Assembly (NCBI RefSeq): GCF_910589235.1
Contig: NC_060958.1
Coordinates: 11,467,437 to 11,531,436 of the forward strand
Length of the DNA stretch: 64,000 nt
Reading direction: 5' to 3'
Source of the DNA: Vespa crabro
Taxonomy: Eukaryota; Arthropoda; Insecta; Hymenoptera; Vespidae
Shown here piece after piece: positions 25,139 to 38,238 of the stretch. Each line of letters opens with the position of its first letter. Within the stretch, counting starts at the first letter, position 1. Made by a program: the position numbers and the translations under genes. A model generated the notes under the pieces. The model saw only the letters and a program-made list of their open reading frames with translations. It made no database searches and was not told where the DNA came from.

Positions 25139-26958
25139 ATTTCTTAACGCGATATTATTACTGTTTTTGGAAATGTGATTTTAAAGAGAAATTTGGAAAG
25201 AGAAAGAAAGAGAGAGAAAGAGGAAGGGAGAGGGAAAAGAAATCTTAGAATGAAAAGAAGTCGCAAGAACTATCGGTCAATCGGAGAAATCGTCGAGCAT
25301 CTTATACTTGCTCGCGTCGAATTACCACTCTCCTATTTCTTTTTCTATCACTTTTATACTTTCCTCTTTCAAACATTCGTCTTCGAGTCGAGCCCGTGAC
25401 GACGACGTAAAAATAAGATGACACGGTAGGAAGGAAATGATTCCCTTAAGAAACCGGATTCGAAGATTTATGGAAGCAATCGACTTCCGTTGGAAAAGTT
25501 AAAAAGGAGAACGAATCGACGCTCGGTGATTTTTCTTTTTCTTCCTCGTTTACCTTTTTTTTTCCTTCCCTCATCTCCTTTTCATCTTTTTTTTTTTTTT
25601 TTTCCCATTTTCTTATTACAACCTTTCTCGTTAAAGCATCCGAAAGTACAAGTAACGCTTATTTAACGCGTCGAATTTTTCTTTTAGGTAACATCGTTCC
25701 TAAAGCATCCTCGAATTCGTCGCTTTTATCATTTTCATAGTACTGGATCTTCCTCGTGTGAGTTTCCCAATTCCTCTCTACCACACTCTTGAAACGACTA
25801 GGAATAGGAGCGTCTTTGGGAGGAAAAGTAAGGCACGCGCGGAGAAGTTCGAGTTCGGTATGGGCTCTGGTAGTAGTAACGGAGGAACGTTCAAAGTATT
25901 TTAAAATCAATGCGGCATATCCTGGCCTCTAGCCCAACGCCACCCGTATCCCTCTTCAAGTCGAAGAACCACAAAAGCCATCGGATCGATATCGCGACAC
26001 ATAATTTCGTTGGCCTCCTGTATATATGTGTGTGTGTGTGTGTGTAGTGTGTGTGCATGTGTTTGTGTGTGTACACATAGAGAACGAAGGGTAGCAAACT
26101 TTTAAAAGAACTCTCGACGTGACGAGTGAGAGAACCTTTTAAGTCTTCGATTTATCGTGCCTCGTTAAACATATAGGAAGCCACCGGTCGAAAGTAATTA
26201 GTGGAAAAATTGTGGAAGAAGCTGCCGGATAAGTTGGAAGGGCAAATCGTCATTTGGAAAACCATTAATCGATTCATTGAAGGGGGGGGGGGGGGAGGAG
26301 AAAGGGAAAGGGAAGGGGACTGGGGAGGATCATCGATCACGAAGTGGGTTCCGTCGGCATACGGCACACGACAACGAAACACGTAACGACGAAGGGGAGT
26401 TGTCGATGTTGATCCTGACGATGACGATAACGATGCGACCGTGTATTGTTTACGATACCTCTCGTTTTTCTAATCTTCTCTCGATACCGTTAGTAATCGT
26501 GACACGTAGTAGTCAAGGTCGCTTTTTTTTCTTGCGACCTTGCGACTTGTAAAAAGAGAAGAGAGAAAAGAAGAGGAAGGAGAAAATCGAAGACGAAAAC
26601 GGCTAACAACTCGACGTAATTTCCGCGCTGAATCAGCAATTCGCGCAGATGAACAATCGTAGGAAGTAGAAGGACCATTAATTGGTAACCCTTTTCTCAT
26701 TTCTACGGGCGGACAGAGGTCGCACATAATTGGTACGAATACGTGTTTCTCTAGATCACGGAATACGCGAGACGAGGGAAGTCCTTTGGGGAAAGGTCCG
26801 CTACAAGCCACCTGTTTCTGGGCGTTACTTACGTATTGCTACAGCTACACGATTCACTCTAAAACGTAACATCGGTCTTTCATACATAGATACGTAGGTA
26901 CAATTCATATCGTATGCGCAAGTAAGTCTACCCAGAAGTCATGAAAACAATGGCAACT

Positions 26959-27019
26959 CGGTGGTAAGCATACCACCGCGAGAAACCTCCAGTCTGATAA
27001 ATATTCATGGTTTTCCATG
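26959..27019. other. Two small perfect inverted repeats
   Basis: CGGTGGTA at 26959-26966 pairs with TACCACCG at 26971-26978 across a 4-base loop. CATGG at 27006-27010 pairs with CCATG at 27015-27019 across TTTT. Either could form a DNA cruciform or RNA hairpin. No function is evident. Confidence 0.5.
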
Positions 27020-27916
27020 ACCAATGTCCGAGTTTCTCGTCGTAAAATTGCTTTCCTATGCGATGCAAACTCTGTGGCGTGCTTCTGTCGTATTATTATA
27101 ATAGCGTACCGCGATGATGGACGCGTTTAAATAGTTAAGCGCGGAATAATCACGCTCTAATGGTTATGACACGTAATGTACTAGGGATTCTAATCGCCAG
27201 CGCGGATAGAGGTGGACCGATACGTTATAATCCGGTATTATCGCACAAATTCAGCGCGTAGGCGTATAGAGGGCTCATTATAATCTCTGGACTATGGTTA
27301 AATCTGATGCGATGCTCGTGTTTGTCGTCTAGATGGTATCCTCTAATAGTACGAAATCTACGCTGCTAACTGTTTCGCTAATTTTAATCGTACATTATTC
27401 CATGTTATTTACATCAATGCGAGCACATATACATCTAACTGATATATCACGACACGTCGATGCAGTGTCAGCTTATAAAAGGAAAGGAATATCTATGATT
27501 TAAAAAGAAAGACTAATACGTAAAGGTGGATAAAGATCGTAACGTCATGCTTTTTGAGAATTTCTTTATATACTTTTAGGGCGATAAAGATGGTAGAACC
27601 CATGGTATATATGGAGCCGTAACGCAAGCTCGCTTTAAAGGAAGACAAATGATTCTTAAAGGGATACATCGTCCTTTAGGGAACGCGTCCCAGGACTAGG
27701 GTTATGTAGTAGTAGTAGTAGTACCTACTAGTGAAATAGCTAAAGTACGAACGAAGATAGAAACGCGAAGGAGAAGAAAGAGAAGGAGAAGAAGAAGAAG
27801 GGCGGAGCTCGAAACGTGGCTCGTTGGAGTGCACACGAGCTTCATGATAATCGTTCGAGGGGTCGTTGGAAGTGAAGCTTCTGGGAAATTAACAAAGCCG
27901 GAGAAATAGAGAGAGG

Positions 27917-27947
<31 letters not shown>

Positions 27948-28124
27948 GGGACGCACTGCCGGCTAATGGTTACTGCAATATTCACTGACCGAAAGAAGGA
28001 AAGGCTTTTTAGGGTCGTCTACGGACCATAGTCCCTTTCGAGTCTGTTCTTCGTCGTTGACGACGGCGACGACGATAGCAACGTCGGATGGTTGCTTGGC
28101 TAGATAGCTAGCTAACTGACTGAC

Positions 28125-28163
28125 TGGTTGGTTGGTTGGTTGGTTGGTTGGTTGGTTGGTTGG
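28125..28163. repeat. (TTGG)n tetranucleotide array
   Basis: About ten GGTT units, preceded by degenerate CTAG/CTGA tetranucleotides. Confidence 0.95.
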
Positions 28164-29433
28164 CTCGCCGACTAGGTGGATAGCTAACCAGCCGGTCTAT
28201 CGTCCGCTCGGTCTGTCGCCGCTTCTACTGAATTTCAGTGACGCAGAGAAATCGTTTGTTGTTCTTCGCTAGCGTTCTTCTTTCCAGCGTCCCTCGTGTG
28301 CAATGTCCGCCAACGTATAGAATAAAGTGGATCTTGGCAAATATTTCCCGGCAACTTGAAACCTTCCGAGCTTTTATCGTGGAACCTTCAAGCGTTGCTC
28401 GCTGTCGAAAACGTCTTTGAAATTTGAATTTTTCATATTGCTCCATTGCATGGAGAAGAGTGAAGAAAGAAAAAAAAAAAAAAAAAAACAAGAAGAAAAA
28501 GAAACAAGAAATAAAGAACAAAGAAAAAAAACAGAAATAAAGAAAAAAAAAATAGGAAGGAGAGCGGCAACAAACGGGTATTAAACGAGCTCGTCGACGT
28601 CGCCCAAGGTAATTAACAAACGCATTTACTTCGTAATTAATTAGCGAATTAGCGAACGGTCGTAGGGGTGGTTGAGCGCATTAATCGCGCTAACGCGACA
28701 GACTGTATCAGAGAGACGAACGGCATAAAACGACGCGCCGTTATTGCGCTAATCCTACGCTTGTTGGCTTCCCGCGTTTAAAAAAGTGCGAAACAATACA
28801 ACCGAGCGGCAAAACCAAACCGAAGACTTTATATCTCGATAAAGGATCGCTCTGCATCGCCGCTTTCTCTATACGATCCCTTTTTTTTTCTCAGTCTAGT
28901 ACCCCTTCCCTTCACTCCCCTTCCCTTTGCCTGCTTATCTCGACGTCCCATCTGGCCTTGCGTCGACATGCACCTTGTTCGACGATTATCTCTTTTATCG
29001 CGCTTCTCGCGCTTCATCTCCGTTTCCATGATTAAAAGAGCGCGCAAAAAAATATTCCATCTTTCCTTTTGTTTCCCACCACATGCAAGGAGATTTTATT
29101 TTTTCAACGATCGAAAATAATTCGTTTAAATAAAACAAAATAAAAACAAAAAAAAAATAATATTCACCTAAGGCAATCCTCCAAGCGTTTGGCGAACGGT
29201 TATGACTTTAGCAAATATTTTTTTTTTCATTTTACATAAAATGCAAATGACGATGATATCAATGCAGGACAATGGATTCACACACGATGCATCATTTCAT
29301 ATCGAAGGTCGTTATTTCGAAATAATCGTTATTTCGAATAATTTGATGCATCGGCGAACATGTACAAAAGATTAAAAAAAAAATAAATAAATAAATAAAA
29401 AAATTAAAACAAAACGAAAAAAGAAGAAACAAC

Positions 29434-29436
<3 letters not shown>

Positions 29437-29475
<39 letters not shown>
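29437..29475. repeat. (GA)n microsatellite
   Basis: A pure GA tract directly upstream of the plus-strand open frame that starts at 29486. Confidence 0.9.
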
Positions 29476-29477
<2 letters not shown>

Positions 29478-29560
29478 AAGAAAAAATGAAAAATTCATTA
29501 GCGCCGAGCGAGCCGTCGAAAAGTCTCGGGGACGTTAACGAAGCGGCACGGAAGGAAGAT

Positions 29561-29806
29561 TTAAAGATGCTGCAAAATGAACGAACGAGGCGGACTCCAA
29601 TTCTGAGAAAATTTCCGAGCGCGGTAGTGTTCCGAGCACAGCGTATTCAACTCCGCTTGGTATTCGTAGTGACCCAGACGTAATAATTCGGACGAAATCC
29701 GGTTCAAGCGTAGCAGGAAATTCAGTCGGGCTAGAGGCGTTTCAGAATTTCGCGAAATTGTTATGCCTTTCGCCGTGTAAAACTCCTCCGAGTTTTCCTT
29801 TTTCAT
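29561..29806 (-). CDS. Small open frame, 81 residues, unidentified
   Basis: The minus strand has a genuine ATG at 29806 and stays open for 81 codons. The middle part looks like an amphipathic helix (LNFLLRLNRISSELLRLGHY), followed by a cysteine and HYRARKF. The codons look like insect coding sequence rather than a simple repeat. However, the plus strand at 29486-29683 is also open from an ATG for 65 codons with equally plausible residues, so only one reading is likely to be real. No splice partners were found, and I do not recognise the protein. Confidence 0.3.
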   Translation of the reverse strand: MKKENSEEFYTAKGITISRNSETPLARLNFLLRLNRISSELLRLGHYEYQAELNTLCSEHYRARKFSQNWSPPRSFILQHL

Positions 29807-31618
29807 AAAAGAAATTCAAATATTCTCTTATTCGTGTACTATTTGTAGAGAAGGACAAAAATTTTGAGAAACTGTATGCGTATGAGAAAAGCAAAGACCG
29901 ATCGAGGGAGCTCAACCGACTCGATTTAATAATACACGATGATGCATCCGCGACTTCGATTAATTAAATGCGTTTCTCGAGATAACACGAAGGATCGAGG
30001 TAACGTCCAATGTTAAGGAACGAAGCTATTTGTCCTTAGCTTACGACTATGTGGCAAATGACTACCGAGCTTACAGATTGCGAAGAGGCGAGGAGAAGTA
30101 GTGACAGGTTGCGAGAAGTAATGAGAAAAATGCAACGGAGGAGATCCATCTCTTCTAGCACCCACCGGGACACTCTTTACCTCGTCGCTCTTTACTTATG
30201 TTCCTTTTTTTTCTCTCTTTTCCTTAGTCTTCCGAAAAATACCTAAAGCTCTAAGAGATGTCCCTCCGTCTCTCTTTCGCATGCCTTTATTTCTTGAAAT
30301 CGTCCATGCGAAAAACAAGTCGTCGCGTTTCTACAGACACGATGTTTGAAGATAAGAAGGAAAGAAGAAAAGGGAAAACAAAAAAGAAAAAGGAAACACG
30401 CGGAAGGAAGATAAGACAAAAGAGAAAAAAAACATGGAAGAATAGGGACGACTCGTACTTCACAACAGATCCTCGTCGAATGTTTTTCGAAAGCTGCTTT
30501 TCTCGCAGCGATAATCGTTATCACGGTTTTCTCTTTATCGATCATTCAAATTCGCCTTCTCTTTCTTCCTAGTTTGTTCACTTTCTCTCTCTCTTTCTCA
30601 CTCTCTCTCTCTCTCTCTCTCTTTCTATATATATATATATATCTCTACGAGCAAACTTTTCTCGTTTGATCCACCATGCCCTAGTCGACGTTTGAAAGCA
30701 TTTCGCTGCGGAGACGCTATCTGTATATATCCATTATGACATCTGCAATGCGGAATTTGGAGTCACTTAATCTGACTTGAAAATAATTTACCATACATCG
30801 TGAGATTGGTGAGATATCGAAAGGAAACTTTATCATATTTCCGACAGCTGTCGATTAACGAATCTATTGCGATACGAGAATCGTACGAGATTCATTATCG
30901 CGAGATAATATCGGTTAAATGATCAAACATTGCACGAAACAAGATCCAAAAGAGAGCCCACAATGTACCCGCAATTGTACATAGATAAAATTCATTCGTA
31001 GAAAGAATGAAAGAGAGGGCGAGAAAGAGAGAGAGAGAGAGAGATAAAGTTCTCTCTTAATGTTTCATTCTCTCGTTCGCGAGGCTGTTTTTCAATCCTA
31101 ATATCTATACCTGGCATGTTGAATACAATCGAATGGGCGATTACTATTAGGCGAGATGCACAATGCCAGTAGCAGCCGCTAGAGGTATGATAAATGTTCC
31201 CTCCTATTTAGCCTCATTCCTGGCAATTTGTTACTCCACGTGTGGCAGGAACGCCCCAAGAAAAGCGCGCGCCCCGAGCTAGTATCGATTCTATACTGCA
31301 GAAAGGGTGGAAGGGAGAGAGTATTACGCGGTAACCTTCAATGCTGTACGACGTATTTTACAAACATCTCCAACCTATATCTTCCCTTATTTTTGAAGAA
31401 GGTATTTTATAAACGACGAACGCGCGTTGTGGAAAATGATGGAATCAATAAAAAAAAAAAAAAAAAAAAAAAACGTAATAAAAAGATTGACTACGTGAGC
31501 GAATATTAAGGACGTAATTTTGTTTTCCTTATTATTATTGTTATTATTATTATTATTATTATTATCATTATTACTATTACTTTCTTTTTCTTCTCTCCTC
31601 TTTCGTTCTTCTTGATAG

Positions 31619-31688
31619 CGTGAAATATAACGAAGAAGGAAGAACCATGGTCGCGATTTTTTTAAAGGAACGTGTGACCGCGCAAAAG
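31619..31688 (+). CDS. Strong candidate internal exon of an unidentified gene
   Basis: A very good acceptor (a long pyrimidine run, then TTGATAG) is followed by 70 bases and a consensus donor AAAAG/GTAAGT. The exon takes one base from the preceding codon and ends in phase 0. It encodes about 23 residues, VKYNEEGRTMVAIF then LKERVTAQK. The two splice sites are among the best in the window, but I could not find the flanking exons by eye and do not recognise the protein. The frame continues past the donor for some 80 codons, but that part becomes a lysine-rich low-complexity run and is probably intron. Confidence 0.45.
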
Positions 31689-33057
31689 GTAAGTTTCCGT
31701 GAACTAGCAAACGAATCACAAAGAGGAGCCAAGTACAAACGAAGCAAACGATTCCCGTGGGAGATCCCGCCTGTAACTCCTCCTCTTTTTCTTCCTTTCG
31801 CGCAAAGATTCTCGAATAGCGCGACAGCCTACCCGCACCGAATAAAGATACGACAAGGAGATGAAAAAGAGAAGAAAAAAGAGAAGAAAAAGAAAAAAAA
31901 AAGAAGGTCATACAAACAAAAATACGTTTCACAAGCAATTTGATAAGAAACGTTTGTTTTTACTCTTCAACATATTCGACGGTTTCTTTCTGTATTTTTA
32001 AGGGAGGGCAAAAAATTCATTCACCTCGCTCAGGAATGTTCGTTAAGCAAACATGATAAGGTTTTATAGACAGATACCGCAAGGAAGAAAAGTGACTAGG
32101 CGAATGCGGTTTTCGGGACTTCATAAAATTTCTATGAAGGTTACGGAACGTGCAAGAGACTTAACCAGACTTATAAACTGTATCGTAGGCTAAAAAATCT
32201 TATCCCCACTGTTCATCGACATGAGAGCAACGGGCCGATAAATTACATCATAGGGGATTAACGTGAAGGATTTCATCTATGCATGAATTCCGCGAAACGG
32301 GGAATGAAAATCGACGGGGTGGAAAATGCGTTAACCCACAAATATTTAAAACGTTCTGAAAGACCCAAGAGGATTTTCTCGAATACCGTTGAAAAAGTTT
32401 CGATAATCTTCCAAAGGATAATATTCATAAATCAGCAGTTCGAGTTAACGAGGATTATTTCTTTGTAAATCTGGAATAAAGTAAGATTCGATAAAAAGTC
32501 GTTTCTTTTGCCGTAGTCTCAGCATTTTTCGCTAACGGCTTGCTCGGTGCAAAGGAACTCGATGCACCATGCGAGTCTCCAAGAAACCTTATCCCATAAT
32601 TCTCATCTAGTCGCCGCCTACAAAAAGAGTAAAGAGAAGATAATGCGGCAAGTTCTCGGTACGGTTGGCTACCGCAAAATAAACGACTATCCAATGTAGT
32701 TACCTTTCCGACGATTCGCCTTTAGTCGCCACCTACGAGCTAGCGAACAAACAAACGAAAAGTAAACCCGCATACTCTCTTATACGAACGTATCGAGTCT
32801 AACGTTTACAAAGTAGAATGAATCTCGAAGCTCCCAGCCGTTTGCGTACTTGTTTGCGCAATACCTACGATCACTTTCGTGATTTCTCATTCGATCTTCG
32901 TACCGAACGTACGAGTTTCGAGCCGCATACACCGTATGTGTTTTGCGACGACGACAAAGGGACAAATTGCCATGGCTGACCTCGCAAAACTCGACTTTAC
33001 CGCAGTTTTGCTTTGATTGCGTTCTCGCTCGACTAATTACAGATTTAGTCAAACGTT

Positions 33058-33128
<71 letters not shown>

Positions 33129-35873
33129 AGATATAGATATAGATATATATACATACATACATACGTACATATATACAGAGAAGGAGACGATTACGAATCG
33201 ATAAAAGGAGGCTGGAAATAATATCTCGAGATAAGAGAACGTAATAAAGATATTTTCTACTCTTCCTTGATCGCTCGATATTACTACATTAATTACTCGC
33301 AATATGTGTAACAAGGTTATTTTTGTTTCCTCCGAGCAAGAGCATTTCGCGTTTCCCTAGATTGTTGGATAAAAATTGCTTGAAAATTAATTTTCACGCG
33401 TAGAACGAACGTTCCGCAATGAAATTTTTTTCTCGATTAAAAGCTAGCCACCTCGACCAGCCCCCGTAGCAAACCCCTTTCTTTGCCAAAGCCTTTACCT
33501 TTGCGTCTCCTCTCTATCGACGTTATGTACATGCCACAAAAGAGCCCGAACTGGACGAATATCGAATTATGATAAACTCTCGAACGCGATCGATTATTCA
33601 CGTTCGATTAAAATCCGATCGGCGAACAGTAGGTAGGTACTATTAATCGGATTCGAACTTTACTTGTAGGTACGTTTAATTTATTCGTCCAAACGTTACG
33701 TTCGTTTAAAAGCGGGTATACACAAAAGTCAGATTATGATATCGATCATTCTCAATGGAGGTGAAGGGTCATACGAACGTCCATTCGCATGCGTGTCCAT
33801 ATTTTATAACATGCTCGAACTACTTCAACGATAATTCCATTCACGCTCATCACGTTCTAACGGAACGTCCCGTTGCCATTCGCGTTTATGATTCGCATTT
33901 AATACACTGGGGAGGCTCAGGTAACTCAATGTAATATTGTTACGTACAAATGGCGTGCATTCGTGCAGAGTTCTAGTGTAATTTAATATCGCATCAATGT
34001 ATCGCACGCATTCGTCGTTCTTTCGAACGTGTATCAAACTGGGGAGAATGAGAGACACGAAAAATATGCTATATTATGCTCTGTCTCTTTCATCCTCCTC
34101 CTCCTCCTCTCGCTCGTTCGACATATTTTTATTGCTTTTAATGGGAACAACGTTAATTTAAACAACGAATACGCTCGTAATACGAATGTATTTCGTGTTT
34201 CGAGGCTCGTTGCTTTTCGGAGAAAACTGGAGTTGCTCTCCTAATGCTTCGCTTAATCTTAATAGAAGCAGATACGAAAAGACGGAAGAAGAGAACTGTA
34301 TGAGAGAGAGGGAGAGAGAGAGAGAGAAGGCTGAGAGAAATAGACGCGAGTTTCGCGCGACGAACACGCCTCTGCGTTATATCGGTGGAATTACAAGAGA
34401 GTTTCGTAATTTCGTGTAAACATTTACAAAATTGAACACGACGCGCGTTCTCTTCGTTTGCGTTCGCTTCGTCGATACTGCAAGCAAGAGAACGTTGCTT
34501 TCCGGTGTGCGTCGATCGACGTACTCGCTAATTCCTTCTCATAAATCAACGTCAACGCGTTGTATCGTAAATACAACCACCATGAGCGCTCCGCCAATCA
34601 CGATTCTTGCTTCTTCTCTTTAATTTTTTTTTATTATTTCATTTTATTTTTTATTTTGTATTTTTATTTTTATTTATTTAGTTTTTTTTTTTTTCCGTTT
34701 TGAATTTTTTTATTTTCTTTTGTCAAACAACGCATAATCCGAACGAAGTATGAATATTGGGCTCAACGAGAAGTCGGTCACGCAAATAACGAACAAAACG
34801 ACGCACGCTAGATAATAACAAACCATTCGAACGACAAATCAAATGCCATCGAAGAATTAACATCCCTCATACGCTACACGGATGTTCATACTCGTTCATC
34901 GTTGTATATTCGAAACTAATGCCGAGAACACTCGTCGAATAAGCGAAGCCTTCGACCGATTTAACGTTAATTAACGATTTTGCCGCTCGAAACGGTACAC
35001 AAGTCCGATGATTTTTGACTTTATTAACCATAAATGTGACGCATCGATCCATCATATTTATCGCCATTTATTTACCTCTCGTTATGTTTCTTGTTCATTT
35101 ATAATCCCTCTCTCTCTCTTGGTTTTTTTTTTTTCTTTTTTTTTTTTTTCTTTTAGTAAAACAAGACTATCCCCTTTCCGATGTCATCTAGAATCGTTTC
35201 CGTCGTATTTAATAACGACGAAGGGGAATAGGTACTTTAATTACGAAGGCGAGTCGACTCCCATAATATTCGCGCAATTTTCTCATGATCTTATAAGAGC
35301 CTGGAACGCGATAACTCCGAAATGATCTTTCGTACAACATCGTAAAGTACGAAATGATGAGGGGAAGTTATAGAAGGGCGGTAGAAAAGGGGATGTGAAG
35401 ATCTGCATGAAATATTGCGGATTTACGACTTTTTTCTTCTAAGGTCTAGAGGCCGCATATCTTCAGAAAGTATTTTATAAAAATAAATTCATAGATTCTT
35501 CGAAACAATCGATATCAAAAGATATCTACTACCGCTAAGTTTCCATAAACGATCAAAAGGGGGGAAAGAGAGAGAGAGAGAGAGAGACATATGTTTAATT
35601 GCTCTTGCGGGTGTTATTATCGAAATTGAATAACATATCGTGTAATCGAAATCGGAATGTGTATCAATGTAGTACTAAAGCCGATTTTACATTTCCCCGA
35701 AGGTATTAATTTAATTTTCCAACTTGGACTTTTTCCCTCCTTTCTTTCTATTCTCGAAAGAAAAAGAAATTTCTATCGTTAAATTGAATCGTTTAATTGC
35801 TAGAAAAGGAAACGATCGAAGAAATTGCATTCGTTGGTTTGATACGATCGATGATAGGACTTCAAAACGATGA
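31689..35873. other. No supported gene; simple repeats
   Basis: The region holds an (AT)n array with GATATA units at about 33058-33152, poly(T) runs near 34627-34700 and 35120-35155, and GA tracts. Open frames here are short or made of repeats. Confidence 0.45.
33058..33152. repeat. (AT)n/(GATATA)n microsatellite
   Basis: A TA array of about 50 bases is followed by several AGATAT units. It produces YIYIYI and YRYRYR frames that are not genes. Confidence 0.95.
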
Positions 35874-36273
35874 TTAAAATAGACAATGAGAATCTTTGCA
35901 AAGCCTCTTAAAAAGAACTTCATTCTGCGGCTTGCGTATCGTATAAGCGCTTTTACTTTTAAACGTGTAGTTAATCAATGACAGGTGAACTAACCTCTCG
36001 GTGATAATATCGCGCTAGAGAAGCACGATGGTTAAATCGTACTTAATGATGGCTTTGTCGATAGCGTTATCGCAGTAGCTCACCATCGTGCGAGCGACGT
36101 TAAACATTGTTACCGAATTTAACTCGTTCGTTACGTCGATTGCCAAGAGGTAATACCTGTAGTGTATGTATACCGTAAGAGCGAAAACCACGATAGTTTT
36201 GAGCGCGTACAGCGTAACTATCGTGAACACGCGAGATCGCATCCATTTGTTCCTCACCTATATAAAATAAAAT

Positions 36274-36304
<31 letters not shown>

Positions 36305-37153
36305 GCCTCGCATACTTACACACGCATCGTACACGCATATTGCGCCCTATGGCCAATAAACACATACTTTCCAGTTACGATGATCAATTGAAATAACACA
36401 CGAAATTCCAATGATAATATCGTAACGCGCTTTGATTTATAGTATACCTTTATTATAAAATGGGATATTATATTTAATCTCCGCGAACGATGAATCGCTG
36501 TAATGAAAATTAATTCGATTATCGTTATTACACTATTTCTCTCGTTTTTCTGCTCGCCTGCTCTTTATTCCACAAAGAGATCCAATTTTTCTACGTCAGA
36601 TAATAAAACAAAAAAAAAAAAAAAAAAAAAAGAATAATAATAAATAAAAAAAAAAAACAAATAAAAAAATAAAAAACAACAATAAAGAAAGAAAGAAAAA
36701 AGATCAAAAGAAAAATAAAATAATGGATAATTCGTTCCTCTCTCGTTGTTTTATTACACGTATCGTTACGTGTTTTTTTTATAGTATTCTTTGTAGAAAC
36801 ATCCGTACGGCTCTCTCTCTCTCTTTCTCTCTAACATGTCTATATATATATATATACACATGTATACACTCTTTCTCTATCTCTCGACGTAACGATTATC
36901 CATTATATTGAATGTGTCGCAGGAAATAGAATTGCGAAGATATAAGTACGTATTCGAGTAATCTCGTAATTTTATCGTGCACAATACGAAAGGAGATCGT
37001 TGTAGGAGACGACGCTTTTCCTTTGTCCGCTCTTGCACGCGATCGTACAGGTACTGCTTTTGAAAAGATTTTCGATATCGACGATACTCACTAGCGGCCG
37101 ATTTATCTTCGCAACCAGATTTCCCATGAGAACGTTAAGACGAATGGTCTCAA
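35874..37153 (-). CDS. 3' end of an unidentified gene with a membrane-like segment (three exons)
   Basis: Exons 37153-37092, 36257-36084 and 36014-35874 join in frame. The donors are strong (CTA/GTGAGT and ATG/GTGAGC) and the last intron is a typical 69 bases. The first exon takes two bases to complete a codon, so exons are missing upstream. The coding part seen is about 124 residues. Exon one includes LNVLMGNLVAKINRPL. Exon two starts RNKWMRSR and then has a long hydrophobic stretch (about its residues 9-39), interrupted by HYRYY, that could be one or two membrane segments. The last exon is basic (KSKSAYTIRKPQ) and ends before a TAA. Positive residues before the hydrophobic stretch fit a cytoplasmic side. 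I do not recognise the family. The exon near 38.1-38.2 kb may belong to it, but its phase does not join directly. Confidence 0.5.
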
Positions 37154-38089
37154 CTAGCAACAAATAGAATCGACAACGATGATTACAATAATAATAATAA
37201 TAAAGAACGTCTAAAGAAAAGACGATAAAACTGAGATTCTCTTTATCTATCATCTTCGAACTAACACATGCTACAATTATTTAGGTCAAGTAAATCGAAA
37301 GGAAATATCGGCGAGGATCCTCTCTCTCTCTCTCTCTCTCTCTCCCTGGCGCGCGCGCAAATGCTAAGATTCTCCTCTATCGAAACGTGGCATCGTTAAC
37401 CCCTCTCGCGTAACCATCCTGAATACGAAATCAATCAGGAGAAGGAGCAAAGTTTCGGGTCGATCCAAATGCAACGTTCGAAATTAATCTAGACGTATAT
37501 AAATCGAAGGAAACGCGTGGCGAGATACGCTCGAGGTAAGGAAACTTTCCATCTCTTTCTTAAAAGATACTTCAGAAAAGGTACTGATCCTTCCCCGTGA
37601 TAGATAGGGAACTTCTGCTTGCTTACTTGCTACAGAGAGGGAACGCTCCCTCCCCCTCTCTCTCTCTTTCTCTTTCTCTCTCTTTCGCGGACTTAAGAAA
37701 AAATTCATGAGATGGAGAAAAAGAAGGAGAAAAAAGTATACACGTGTGTATGTAAGTACTTGTAATACCTGTGTCATTAATGGTGTTTACGTACACATAC
37801 CAAGTATTCCAAGTTGAACGAGAGCCGACATTAAAATCGTCTTAGAAGCTCAGATAAAATGACTACGAGGAATAGGAAGAAGATGGTGGCAAGGTGGTCC
37901 GTTCGCTCCATTTCCTTGAAAGGACTATTGGAACTCCTTTCCTTCATTCTCGAGCTTTCTCTTTTCCTTCTCTATCTTACGTTCACTCTCTTCCCTTGGA
38001 ATCCCGTCAAGCTGTGAGCCCAAGGTGCTTTATCGATCTTCGTTGCCTGCCACTATGGGGTTCGGCTGTATTAGAAGGTTCATCTTTAC

Positions 38090-38238
38090 CGCACATCACG
38101 ATTTTCATCGATATTAGTGGTCGAGGATTCCTCCTTAATGCGAACCGCTTCATCCCCGACATTAGATATTTCATCGAAATACTCTTTAAATGCTTTTATA
38201 GACGAATCGACTTTACGCGTACGTATCTTATTGATTCG
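38090..38238 (-). CDS. Candidate internal exon, acidic, unidentified
   Basis: The minus strand is open from an AATAAG acceptor (exon start 38238) to a GTGCG/GTAAAG donor, ending in phase 2. It encodes about 49 residues, including FKEYFDEISNVGDEAVRIKE and ENRDV, with the purine-first codon pattern of real coding sequence. A short intron to a CTCACAG acceptor near 38013 would follow, but that exon's best-looking frame (LDGIPREESERK) does not match the phase. The opposite strand offers a rival reading (see findings). Confidence 0.35.

Larger units (their letters stand above)
25139..29560. other. No supported gene; repeats and small hairpins
   Basis: The region contains poly(T) runs, a (TG)n array near 26025-26070, a G-run near 26281, GA tracts and a TTGG array. 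A minus-strand open frame at 26470-26811 includes CDLCPPVEMRKGLP and begins near a CTTGTAG acceptor, but I could not link it to other exons. Confidence 0.4.

Noticed and set aside
26025..26070. TG-rich array as a possible telomeric or Z-DNA element
   Set aside because: It is an ordinary dinucleotide microsatellite; no telomere-type unit such as TTAGG is repeated here.
31387..31938. 183-codon minus-strand frame
   Set aside because: It is built largely from poly-A/T and AAT trinucleotide runs, giving long N and F stretches.
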